Positions 37,837-49,418 of a stretch of 64,000 nt of DNA are shown piece by piece. The stretch spans positions 23,281,996 through 23,345,995 of the forward strand of contig OY756968.1 in the NCBI GenBank assembly GCA_963580455.1. The letters run 5' to 3'. This DNA comes from Euonymus europaeus (lineage: Eukaryota; Streptophyta; Magnoliopsida; Celastrales; Celastraceae). How positions within the stretch are numbered: the stretch's first letter is position 1; each line of letters begins with the position of its first letter. The notes beneath the pieces were generated by a model. The model had not been told where the DNA came from, ran no database searches, and saw only the letters and a list, made by a program, of their open reading frames with translations. Made by a program: the position numbers and the translations under genes.

Positions 37837-38399
37837 TACCACGATCGCCCCCTCTCTCTCCCTCCCTCCGTTGAAAACTTGAAATACGAAAATCGAAGAG
37901 AAAATGTGTTTGCGAGCGATCTCTCTGTTTCTCTCCAATTTCTCCAGTGAAGTTCGTTAATGGGCCTAGATCGCTGTGGTGTGTATACGATTGGACTTGG
38001 CTGAAGTTTATAAATGGGCTGGTCACCGACTCACCGTGCCTTCAGCGAAACTTGAGTCCCACAAATAACCCTTATTTGTGGAGTAGGGCTAAATAATCCA
38101 AGTTTATGTAACCCAACAATTAACTCAACTTTATATGGCATGAAAAATTAAAATTTTGAAAAATAAAATCTCATTTGAAAAATTCACAGTACATTTTTTT
38201 ATTTTTTTTCTTAAACAAAATTTTAAAACACTTTATCTCTTAAAATACATATTGAATTTTGAAAAAAATCACGTATCCATAATCAGCAAGTAAATATCTA
38301 TCCAACAAGATCTATCGTCGATAGGTTTTAATCACTCATTCTTAATTACATTGTTTTTTTGTATTAATATGTGGGTTACGTAGGTTCTAGTATTTATTT
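37837..38399. other. 5' flank of PME-1 and edge of a repeat
   Basis: On the minus strand this is the leader and promoter of PME-1, with a CT-rich leader (GGAGGGAGGGAGAG on the minus strand) and TGGGCCTA words. From about 38084 the sequence GGCTAAATAATCCAAGTTT begins the repeat whose sister copy starts near 58372. Confidence 0.45.
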
Positions 38400-38832
38400 A
38401 TGGGTACTGATATGAGCTCGTATATCGAATTTTCTTACTGTAACTTAAACAATAAGTGTTAAACCCTAAGAGGAACGGATTCGCTAAACCCTAACGGGAT
38501 CGTTTATCGGATTTTCATGTTGTAACCTAAACAGTAAGTGTTATAAACCCCAAGAGGAACGAATTCGCTAAATCCTAACGGGCTCGTGTAGCGGATTCCA
38601 ATTTTGTAACCTAAAATACTCATATTCACTAAATCTCGATGGATTCACTACAAAATCTTAAATGTCTCAAGTGCTAAACTTTAAGGTTCTAATTATTATA
38701 CTCTAACGGGTTCAAATACTTAACATAATTTCAATAAAAATGTAAAAAAATAATGAATATATATTATACTATCATAATATAATAAAATTTCAGCTTGAAT
38801 AAACACTTTACACATCATATATATGAATTACT
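38400..38832. repeat. Telobox-containing dispersed repeat, copy 2
   Basis: Closely similar, in the same orientation, to 58432-58860. Inside are about three tandem subunits of about 82-84 bp (38417-38498, 38499-38582, then a diverged one). Each has CTCGTNTATCGGATTTT, GTAACCTAAAC, AAGTGTTAAACCCTAAG and GCTAAACCCTAACGGG. The AAACCCTAA word equals the plant telomere repeat/telobox. A diverged third copy is at about 340-455. Confidence 0.7.
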
Positions 38833-40100
38833 CTGTCATTTATTCTCAGTTTTTACGTTTTATGATAATTTATACTCTCATCCAAATAAACGGTTAAATT
38901 TCTATAAATACATCGAAAGTATATAGAAGTTGGAAGATTTTAGACTTACACACCAAAAGCAAAAGCAAAAACAGAGCGAATAGGATGGTGCTGCTCCGCA
39001 CCGACTCAATTTTATTTCCCAAATATGTCACTGTCTCATGCGTATTTGAATAGAAAATGTCGGGTTTTGCGCAAGGATAGATGAAAGTTTTCCTCTTTTG
39101 GATCCACTTTATTAGTGGAAATTTATTGTCATTGAAAAATACGGCTTATACAGGGCAACTATAGGACTTAAAATGGATAAGAGGGGCTCACTTGACAGAG
39201 TGTCGTGCATTGTTCCGCTTTGCTTTCGGGCTTACGTCTCTCATTCAAAGGTTCCACTTTCTTTAGTAGCTCTGGGCAAGTCAGTACTGGTACTCCGTCG
39301 ATGTTGTTGATGCTAGTGTCTTTAAAACCCTAATCGCTGAGCTCGATTGAGGATTTTGCAAGAAGAAGAAAATAACGGGATGGGTTGAGTGACCTAGCGA
39401 AAAATCACAAAGTAAATGGAAAGTTAAAGGGAGTCGAAGTGTGTTTATAAAACATCAGGGTGGGACTAAAATTTTCATGCCTTCAACCTTGAACCAAGCC
39501 AGCCAGACAATATTGGCCCGGTCCTATGAGGATTATACGTAAGGAGCCGTTTGATAGAACATATGGTAGCTTATACATTTATTTTCTCCGTTTAGGAGTT
39601 TAAACACTCTACTCACTTATGTCAACACGCACACCAAAAAATTGTCTCAATTTCTCTTAATATCCCTATCTCTCTCACACATTTGTTTTCTTATCTTTTA
39701 AAATATATGTCAGATTTTAAAAAAAATGACATTCAAACTCAATGTGTAAAGTTTTTTTTTAACAAGACTCATATTCGATAATTTTTATTTCATTATTAAC
39801 TTACTTTACATACTAATAGTAGTACATTGATAGCTTATACACTATCATTAACCTACGCTCTACTAAACACCACACTGCTTATTTGATAATTTAAACATTA
39901 TCATAAACTTATGTTCTACTAAACATCTACGTTAATTAACGTACCATCTCATATGCTTTCATTTTCGTAAAAAATAGTTGCATAGTTGTGATCAGCTAGA
40001 AGACAGAGCCAGAAATGGCCTCTGAAGGGGTTAATTGTACTCTTTTTTTTTTTATCCTTCAATGTAGAAAATGATAGACCCAGTCGATTATTGATTGTCC
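38833..40100. other. Intergenic, repeat remnants
   Basis: No gene accepted. A short open stretch on the minus strand at about 39170-39330 has no ATG and no recognised family. About 39540-39920 contains repeated TAGCTTATACA/CTACTAAACA words and is probably a degraded MITE. Confidence 0.35.
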
Positions 40101-40159
40101 AAAACTAATTATAAAAATATCAGACATGCATGTGAGATATTTACATATAATATGTATAT

Positions 40160-41465
40160 GTCAAGATCCATAAAATTAATCATTAATTGAGAAAAAGTCC
40201 AATGAATTTAATATTAATAAAAAGTGGGGGAAAGGCTGACTGTAAGAGGTAGATAGATCACAGATCGATTAAATATGTATATGTCAAGATCTGAGAGCAA
40301 GCAAGCAAGCGACCGCTGCTACCATAGTTATAAAATTAGTAGTTAATTAAGAAAAGGGATAAGAAACGTTTTGACCCCTGTATTTTAAAAAAAAGTTCAC
40401 TTGAGTCCCTCTACTTTTTTTCGACTCAAAGAAACCCTTAAACTTTAAATAATGGGTCACGTTAGCCCTTGTCCATATTTTCCGTCTATTTTTGCTGACG
40501 TGACTGTTAAACAATGACTCAACAATTTTAAAAATAAAAAACAAAAAATCCACATCAACCCATCCTCTCCACGCCATAGAGAGAGGAAGAGAGAAGGATC
40601 GAAATGGGTCTTTGCTGGAAAACTACTACCAGAACTGCTTCTAGGCTTCATCATCGTCATTTACCATGTTTTTCCTGTGCATCAACCTGTTAGTTGTCCT
40701 TCTCTTGTTCCCTTGCAATCGATCTCTATCATGTTTTCGGTCACGATCTCGCTCGTGCTCTCTTTCGCGTTCTTGATCTCTCAGCGATTATATTCAAACT
40801 CGGCTTCAACGATCCTCGCGAAAGCTGAAAGTGAGATCCATTAGAGGTTCTCTCAGGCAGCGGGATAGTGTTTCCATATACGGTGGACTTTCCAACGCAA
40901 AACGGCGACCAAGTGTACTTTCCACTTCTGTCTTCTTTTTGAGCTTTATTAGACTAAAAAAATTGTTTGTACTCAAAGATCTTTAATTAGTGAATTGAAA
41001 TCTCTCAGCCACCTCTTCGCATGGTCTCAACGACCACTTTGCCGGAGTGGTCAATTTCAGGGGTCACCGACATTGCTTGGGGAAGATATCCATATTTTTT
41101 ATTTTTTAATTTAGGGTTTGTATTTGATATTATTTGTCTTTTATTTTATTTAAATCCAAATCACATATTAATTTTTACACTTATTTTTTTATTTTTATGA
41201 AAAAAAATCCATGTCAACATTTAACAGCCACGTCATCGATTTTTAACGGGAAATTGCTATAAGGGCGAACGTGGTCCAAACTTAAAAGTAGGAGGGCCTC
41301 TTTGATCCGAAATAAAGTTGAGGGGCTCAACTGATCTTTTCTTGAAAGTATAAGGGTCATTTCGTTACTTGTCCCTTAAGAAAAAGTCCAATGAAGTTAA
41401 CATTAATAAAAAGTGCGGGAAAGAGTGACTGTAAGAGGTAGATAGATCACAGATCGATTAAACAA
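40160..41465. repeat. Tandem pair of about 170-bp units, second interrupted by a MULE
   Basis: The unit starting near 40160 (ATAAAATTAATCATTAATTGAG, then GTCCAATGAATTTAA, AATAAAAAGTG and GACTGTAAGAGGTAGATAG) recurs from about 40331. The second copy is split at TTAAGAAAA by the 40356-41375 element and resumes with GTCCAATGAAGTTAA and the same AGAGGTAGATAGATCACAG text up to about 41463. Shorter relatives are near 42570-42720. Confidence 0.65.
40356..41375. mobile_element. Non-autonomous Mutator-like element (MULE) with 9-bp TSD
   Basis: A 1020-bp element with a perfect 9-bp duplication TTAAGAAAA at 40347-40355 and 41376-41384. The ends are GGGATAAGAAACG and, on the other strand, GGGACAAGTAACG. 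The inverted similarity continues imperfectly for over 100 bp (ACCCCTGTATTTT against ACCCTTATACTTT; CACGTTAGCCCTTGTCC against CACGTTCGCCCTTATAG). Long TIRs plus a 9-bp duplication define a MULE. The interior (about 40560-41090) is GC-richer and could be captured host sequence, but it has no open gene. Confidence 0.8.
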
Positions 41466-43556
41466 GAAAGTTTGAATAAATACATTCAATAAATACATTC
41501 ATATAAATTTTGTTTCAATAAATTCATAAAGTTTGAATTAATATTTCTCAATTAGGTTATTTAATGACATAAGTCCAATTAATTAAGTTTATTATTTTTA
41601 TTAAATATAAAACAAGATTCTTTATTAATTTCTTATTACTTCAGGCACTTCATTTGGACTAATTTCTTCACCAATTTGCTTCCTTCTACAATTGTTTTTT
41701 ACAAAATTGAGATAATTAATATAATTTCTTCATATGCTAATTTTAACGGAGATAACTAATATAATATCAACAATTTCGAAACATATATAATATCAACATA
41801 TTTTGTTTGAATAATTGATCAAGAGAAATTCATTTAAAAATCTCGCGACAAAGAATGTTGAAACACAATAATTTCATTAACACATTATATCGACAAATCC
41901 AAAACAAATAATATCAACAAATGTTGTTTGAAGAATGAATCGCGAGAATTTCACTTAGAAATGTTGTCACAATGAAAGTTTCAACACAAGAATTTCATTT
42001 AAAACAAATTTAATACCAGCAAATTCAAAACATATAACAAATCAAAATAAGTATAATATTGAAAGATCCAAAACATATATAATATATGCAGATCTAGTTT
42101 TCTATTTCTCTCTCTAGATCAACAACTTGGCTTGTAAATATGTGTTATGCATGCATAGATGTTTCGAATAAGAAGGATCTAGAGCCACTTCAATCAATAG
42201 TATAGATAAAGAATTTTTGTTGGCTATGGTGGTGGGGGATGTGATGAAAAAGAGATCAATGGAGGAGGTGGAGAAAGAAGAAGGAAGATTCGAATGAAAA
42301 AGATACAAAACATATAGAAATATCAACCAAGGAGATTGACAGATGAGGAAGCAGAACAAGGAGAAGAAGAACGAAAAAAAATATTGACGGCAGTGTTCTT
42401 TTATTAACGATAGTTTGGATAATTTATAATTTTTATCCTTATTTATAATTTTTTTTGAGTTGTCCTCATTTGAACAAACCTATTATATTTTGTCTTTTTG
42501 CGAAAATTCCCCTACGTAAAATGTGTGAGATATATGCCAATAGCTAACAAACAACGCTGGCCATGATTATAACAAATTAGTAGTCAATTAGGAACAGCCC
42601 AATAAATTTAGCATTGATTAGTAAGATGTGAGATATATGTCAAGCAAGCAACGCCACCGTAATTATAAAAATTAGTAGTTAATTAAGAAAAGACCAATGA
42701 ATTTAATATTGATAAATAAGCGGTTGCAAGTTTTGTGCACATTGGTATGGAAAATGTTCCTTATGTCACATGTCTCTCATGGACATGGACGTGGCAAATG
42801 AGGTTGAGCACATGAGGTTTCTGTGACTATTTATGTTGCTTTTGAGATCGAGTTTGGGAAACAAATACTTACTGATTTTTTAATTACGGATAATGACATT
42901 ATACGAGTTTGTCATGGAAGATCTGATCTGAACCTACCTAAACTCGAACCATTAGAGTCAAAATACAGTTCAAGACCATTACTCTCAATATTTTGATTTC
43001 TAGTCTGTTTGTGCATATAATATAAATATATTGACATTTTTTTTTTGGTTTGAAAACTTCAAAACCGCAACAGAATTTTCTTTGGAAACCTCCTTTAAAT
43101 TAGAGCTCTGTTCGTAAGGTAAGACTATTATTTGCTACGATAAGATCGACCTTTCAAGTATCAAGTTTTCAAGGTAAGATCTCTTCATTATCCTTGAATG
43201 CATTAACATCAATTTTGCCTCTGCTTTCTGGACCTTCTGATTAATGAAGGAAGGATTATAAGTTAATTAATTTTTCAAGGTATAATTAATATATTTATTA
43301 GTAATCCACAAAACTAGACAGTGCTAGTATCTGTGAAAATCTGTGGGTAGTCGGTAATATATCCTTTCATATATGATCGTTATGGTATGTTCATTATTTT
43401 TACGCTTGTTTATATAGATAGATAGTTTTCCTTGTCTGACGAAGAACCAAAAAATTTCCCTTGTAGAGGTTGTTGTCATGCATGTTCTTCTGTATACAAG
43501 AAAAAATATCCTGTTCCTGATTTCTCTGGTTTTCAAGTGTTTCGTTCTCAGAAAAT
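41466..43556. other. Intergenic region upstream of the glucosylceramidase
   Basis: AT-rich DNA without a recognised gene. 41880-42060 repeats ACACAA, AATTTCATT and CAAAACATATAA words. 42550-42720 holds two further copies of the TTAGTAGTYAATTA unit. The sequence just before 43557 is the probable promoter and leader. Confidence 0.4.
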
Positions 43557-46500
43557 ATGGAAAAGGAAGGTGAAGATGGAGCAGTTGGCTCTGCTTCTGC
43601 ACACAAGGTTTGTGATTATGGTAAATAATATTCCTCGAAAGTTCATACTCATTAATCAAATATTATGTTCGATTTTTCATTTAAGAAGTAAAATTTGATT
43701 ACTGGTCTACAGCTTCTGAGATCTGAAATTAACAATTTTGACATTTTTCTTTGTTATAATGTTGTCTGTTTTCAGGTTGATCCTGCAACACCTGCTTTGC
43801 TAACATGGCAAAGAAAATTGAGTAATGTCGACAATGTTCTTAAGGAGTTCACTTTAAATTACAAAGACTTTTTGCATCTGGTATGTCTGCAATTATATAT
43901 ATATATATGTATATATATCCTTCTACTATTAAGCTCATGGTTTGCATCATCTTCCTGTCTTGGAATTTCAATAAATGATTTTAGTTGTTATGGTTGGAAC
44001 CACTAGATCTTCTGCTAACTATGGTTCTCCCACTCAATTTCTGCTGGATATTTGCAAAAAGGGTCCATTGGGTTGGCGATCATGGCGTCACACCAAGGAA
44101 GAAAGAGCAAAGGGAAGGGTAATATATCTTGCCTGAAATGCTTATCTGTACAGCATCACATTCAATCCGTACATTCTCAAGCCTCAATTTCGTCTTTTCA
44201 GGCTCCAATATTTGATTTTTTCGGTAGCCGTCAGGTCACCAGTGACCATGGAGTTCCATTAGGTGGTATAGGGTAGGTGTTTGAACTTTTTCTTTCATCG
44301 ATTTGCTTTTGGGGCAGTCAATTTTGTCGAGGATTCTCTTACATTTGAAAACATAAATTGCAGAGGTGGAAGCATTGGTAGAAGCTGCAGAGGTGAATTT
44401 CAACAATTTCAGCTACTACCAACTATATGCGAACCAGGCAAAGTTCTTGCAAATCAGTTCTCTGTAAGCTCACTGTTCTCTTACTTACAGAATATAGAAA
44501 ATTTTCCTTTTATCTGATTTCTGGGTGCCCATATTTGGTCAGGTTTTTGTTTCACGCTCAAATGGAGCCAAATCTTCAAGTGTCTTGTCCCCCAAGAACC
44601 CAGAGTTGTCCAAGTAAGCCGAATTGTTGTCAATGACTTCAACATGTTTAATTATTTTAACATAAAACATGTAAGTTGGTCTTTCTCGAACGTAATTTGT
44701 TGAGTTTTTTTGAACTGTGCAGAGAAAATTCCAGTTCTGGAATTCAATCATGGGATTGGAATCTTAATGCAGATAAGTGTACATACCATGCTTTGTTCCC
44801 AAGGGCCTGGACAATTTATGACGGTATGAGCGTGTGAAATTTTTTCATACTGATCTTGAATTTTGATTGAATGAATGTCTATATCATGTATCTTCTGGGA
44901 GCAGGTTCACCTGATCCAGAACTTAAAATTGTTTCTCGTCAACTTTCACCCTTCATTCCCCACAATTACAAAGAAAGTAGCTTCCCAGTCGCAGTGTTCA
45001 CATTCACGGTAGGATACAATAACGTTTGAAAATCGGCTGCATGATTACTAGTTAATCTTGAAGTTGTGTTGGCTCTAACATTTTTTCTTTATTGCTTTTT
45101 CAGGTATCAAATACAGGAAGCACTTCTGCAGATGTTACCTTAGTCTTTACTTGGGCTGTAAGTACATTCAATATTATTTTTCCAACATTTTCCAGATTCT
45201 CGATGCTTCGTTTTCATGATCGTGTTATATTTCAAACTACACAAATAAGTACAAGGTTGTGACGAGTATAAGAGTCTACCCCAGCGATTCACATGAGCTA
45301 ACACAATGCAGAACCAAATCTAAAACATTGCATATCCGGATAGGGAAGAAAATGATAAAGAAAGTGTAACATATCAAAGTAACCATTTTTTTGACATGTC
45401 TTATTCTAGAGTTTTACGTTTTTACTATCCAGAATTCAATTGGAGGGGACTCCGGATCTTCTGGTGGACACTTCAATTCAAGGATGATGTAAGGGTGTAT
45501 CTGATGGGCTTATTTTAATATTGAAGTTCTTTGTTTGTGCCTTAATAAACCTGCGCTTCTTCCAGGATGAATGATGGAGTGCATGTGGTTAATTTACACC
45601 ACAAGTAAGTCATTTCATTTATTTAGACAGCACCATCTATCAGCCATTTTAAATCTATATTTGCTTCCAAACTGAAATAATATTCATTCAGGACAGAAAA
45701 GGGTCAGCCACCAATCACTTTCGCCATTGGAGCACAGGAAACAGAAGATGTCCATGTCTCGGAATGCCCTAGCTTTTTAATTTCTGGTAATTCTCAGGGT
45801 ATTTCTGCAGAAAGTCTGTGGCTCGAGGTTAAAAAGGTTGGCATTCCTCTGTTATGGATTTGATTATCATAGAATTTTAGGTTAATGTGAAACCAGCCAG
45901 AAAAGGACTTACTTGATCCTTTCTAGTTACCTTAATATGATTTCAGTTTTCATATACCTTAATTTTAGTTTAGTGCAGTGAAGAAAATTCATGTTAGAGT
46001 CTTTTTTTTTTTAATTATCAAGTGGGCTTTTTTAGCTCTAGTTCTAATGGGAAAGGCAATGGAACCAGTGGGTGTATAGCATCAGAGTGAATTAAATGAC
46101 ATTAGAAAATCCACATATTTGCTCCAGATAATTTCATTAAGAAGTCATGTAACCAACTCCATATAATTGGGATTGAAATTTAGATAATAGTCATGATTTT
46201 CAACTTGAACCATACAATAGTTAGAATGCAACCCAAGCAAAGATTATAGAATTTAATTCCTCTGTTTTTGTGGCAAAATTTAAGTTCATGAGCAAAGCGT
46301 CGATGTTCTCTTGCAATTTCTTACGAATAAGAAATCAATGAGAATTATGATTCTTTGCAACCTTCAATTTTGTTAGACTGGATCCTTTGAACAAATGATT
46401 GGAGAAAGAACTTCAACATCAGAAGCAGGATCAACCATTGGAGCAGCTATAGCAGCATCTTTGAGTATACCTGCTAATGCTGAGCGTTGTGTCACATTTT

Positions 46501-48910
46501 CTTTGGCATGGGATTCTCCTGAAGTAAGATTTGTTAGTGGGAACTCTTACCACAGGTGTGTTCCCCAGACGTGTCTCGTAGAACTAATCTCCAAAAGTTT
46601 CAACTGTTCTGACAAAGTGTATTAATTGCAGACGGTATACAAAGTTCTATGGTTCTCATGGGTATGCAGCTGCAAAAATTGCACATGATGCTATACTTGG
46701 TAATTTTTTTCTTTATATTTTACGTTGCAATCTGCTTTTCTTTGTAATTTTATGGAACTCAAGGAGCTTGATAGCTAGCTTTCTCAACTTATTGGTATCT
46801 GATTGAATAATAATAGAGATTTAACTAAACAACTTCCTTCAAATATATTATATATATAAGAGCGTGGTAATTGGGAAGCCCAAATAGAAGCATGGCAAAG
46901 ACCGATTCTTGAAGACAAAAGACTTCCTGAATGGTGAGATAAATTGATCTTCATCTGCAAAGACGTATATGAAACTGTCCAGGTTGTTGATGAAGTTTTT
47001 AATCATGTGAAATTTTTCCAGGTATCCAATCACTCTTTTCAATGAACTCTACTACTTCAACGCAGGAGGCACAGTTTGGACAGGTATTCGATCTCCTAAA
47101 CTTAATACTGATTTCCGGGAAACAGGTTTCGTCTAATAAAAGAGTTCTTTTTGTTTGCTCAGATGGATCACCTCCAATGCAAGGATTGAAGAACCTTGGA
47201 CAAAATTTTTTTTGCCTCAATAATTCCGGGTTTAATCACAATGACACAGCAGTTGAAATCCTTGATAGGATGACTTCTTCAGTCAAACAATTACATAATC
47301 CAGCAATGTCAAGCGCTGCGTTGGGGACAAATTTACTTCAGAATGGAGAGGAAAATGTTGGTCAATTTCTTTACCTTGAAGGGATTGAATACCTCATGTG
47401 GAATACTTACGATGTTCATTTCTACGCATCGTATGCCTTACTGATGCTATTTCCAAAACTCGAGCTCAGCCTTCAAAGAGACTTTGCAGCTGCAGTTCTG
47501 GTGCATGATCCTAGTCCGATGAAGATTATGAGCGATGGAAAGATGGTTTCAAGAAAGGTTTTGGGCGCCGTTCCTCATGATATTGGTCTGCACAATCCTT
47601 GGTTTGAATTAAATTCTTATAACATCCACAATACAGATAGGTGGAAAGATTTGAATCCAAAGTTTGTTCTCCAAGCTTACAGGGATGTGGTAGCTACTGG
47701 CGATAAGAATTTCGCAAAAGCTGTTTGGCCTTCGGTCTATGTTGCAATAGCTTATATGGATCAGTTTGATAGAGATGTTGATGGGATGATTGAGAATGAT
47801 GGGTTTCCTGATCAAACGTATGACGTATGGTCGGTTACTGGTGTTAGTGCATATTGTGGAGGACTTTATGTTGCAGCACTTCAGGCTGCTTCTGCGTTGG
47901 CTCGTGAAGTTGGGGATGATGACTCTACTAAATACTTCTGGATGAAGTATAAAAAGGCGCAAGCTGTATATAACAAATTATGGAATGGTTCTTACTTTGA
48001 TTATGACAATAGCCGAAACAATTCGATTCATTCAGACCAATTGGCAGGGCAATGGTGAGCTCAGATTGATCAGTACTCCAGCATCAAATTTTTATCACAC
48101 TCAGTTTAAATATTAACTACTCTGCTTATATAATAGGTATGCTAGAGCAAGTGGATTATCCCCAATTGTTGATGAAGACAAAGTGCAGAGTACACTTGAG
48201 AAGATCTATAATTTCAATGTCTTGAAGCTGAAAGCAGGAAAGCGAGGTCCAGTCAATGGGATGCTACCAGATGGAAGAGTTGATATGTCAGCCCTTCAAT
48301 CAAGGGAAGTATGGACTGGAGTTACATATGGACTTGCCGCTTGTATGATTCAAGAGGGGATGGTGGATACAGCATTTCAGACCGCTGTTGGTATATATGA
48401 AACTTCCTGGTCGCAAGAAGGTCTCGGGTTAGTCATGTTTACATTCCATTGACTATCTATCTTCACTTCTGATTAGGAATTTAGGATAAAGAAAGTGCAG
48501 CATACACATTCATTTTCAGTCTAACACTAGATGTTTCCTTATCCAAGAATCTAACTTTTCTTCAGCAATTCTTGAATCTACCGGTAGACATGGTGACCTA
48601 TTACCACGTATTGGTTCTGTTTTACAGATTTTCTTTCCAGACTCCAGAAGCATGGGACATTGATGACAAATACAGGTCTCTTTGTTACATGAGACCTTTA
48701 TCGATATGGGCAATGCAGTGGGCCTTGACAAATCCCAAGCTCCATAAACAAGAATATAATGAAGAAGTGATTGGTGAAGATCATTTATACTCGACGAGCC
48801 ATGCAGGGTTTACGAAGGTTGCTCGGCTTCTAAAGTTGCCGGAGGAGGATTCTTCTGCAAGCCTCCTACAGATTGTGTGGGAACTCACCTGCAAGAGATG
48901 GCCATTTTAA
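43557..48910 (+). CDS. Non-lysosomal glucosylceramidase, GBA2 type (GH116)
   Basis: Hydrolyses glucosylceramide to glucose and ceramide at membranes. Nineteen exons: 43557-43607, 43776-43880, 44062-44118, 44202-44272, 44364-44463, 44543-44613, 44723-44823, 44905-45008, 45104-45157, 45433-45488, 45566-45604, 45692-45836, 46377-46555, 46632-46699, 46861-46933, 47022-47083, 47163-48054, 48137-48427, 48628-48910. Phases sum to 933 aa. The N-terminal half is the beta domain ([35 protein letters not shown]). The C-terminal half is the (alpha/alpha)6 catalytic domain, with [19 protein letters not shown] and [12 protein letters not shown], the regions that carry the catalytic Glu and Asp in GH116. 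[13 protein letters not shown] is also present. Exon 3 uses an unusual purine-rich acceptor (GCAAAAAG). No signal peptide or clear membrane span is seen. Confidence 0.93.
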
Positions 48911-49418
48911 TCTAATCCCTTTATGTTCTTTGAGAGTTGTAATAAAGCTTTCCCATTGTGGCCTTGTGGGTTTCCTAAAATATTTTGAATTTGAAAGTAG
49001 AATGCTGTTATCACTTGATTATCTAATGATTTGGTTTTTTTTTTTTTTTTTTGGATTTGAGAAGTTTGTCTCTAAATGCAAACCATTAAAATTTCAAAAA
49101 CCATTCACATAATGTTCCATAAATTTTTTTTTCACATAATTCTGTAAAAATTCGATACTCTATGCATGTAAATCGCCTCTCTTCCTTTTTTTTTTTTTTG
49201 GTTGAGAAAAATCGTCCTTGACACAGAAGGGAAATTAGAATTATTTATAATTTTATATTATCGGCAAGGGGAAATTATTTGAAAGCAGTAAGTGAAACGA
49301 CACCGAATCCAACGCCTCCTTCCGTCCTTCGCGCTCCTCTTTCTCGGTCACGCTCCTTCTCCATGCTAATCAACCATTTCCAAATTCCAACATTTCCAGA
49401 ACATATTACTGTGTACAA
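48911..49418. other. 3' UTR of glucosylceramidase and promoter of TFCE
   Basis: A 508-bp spacer between two head-to-tail genes with T-rich runs (49029-49052, 49186-49200). No separate gene. The latter part should hold the TFCE promoter and leader. Confidence 0.5.

Noticed and set aside
38484..38500. Interstitial telomere (CCCTAA words)
   Set aside because: Only isolated AACCCTAA words inside an 82-bp subunit, not a tandem telomere array.
39170..39330. Minus-strand open stretch reading GVPVLTCPELLKKVEPLNER
   Set aside because: It looks somewhat protein-like but has no ATG, a stop just upstream and no recognisable family or splice context.
40347..40660. Minus-strand frames over the MULE left end
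   Set aside because: They start inside the transposon interior and run into the TIR, with no family resemblance.
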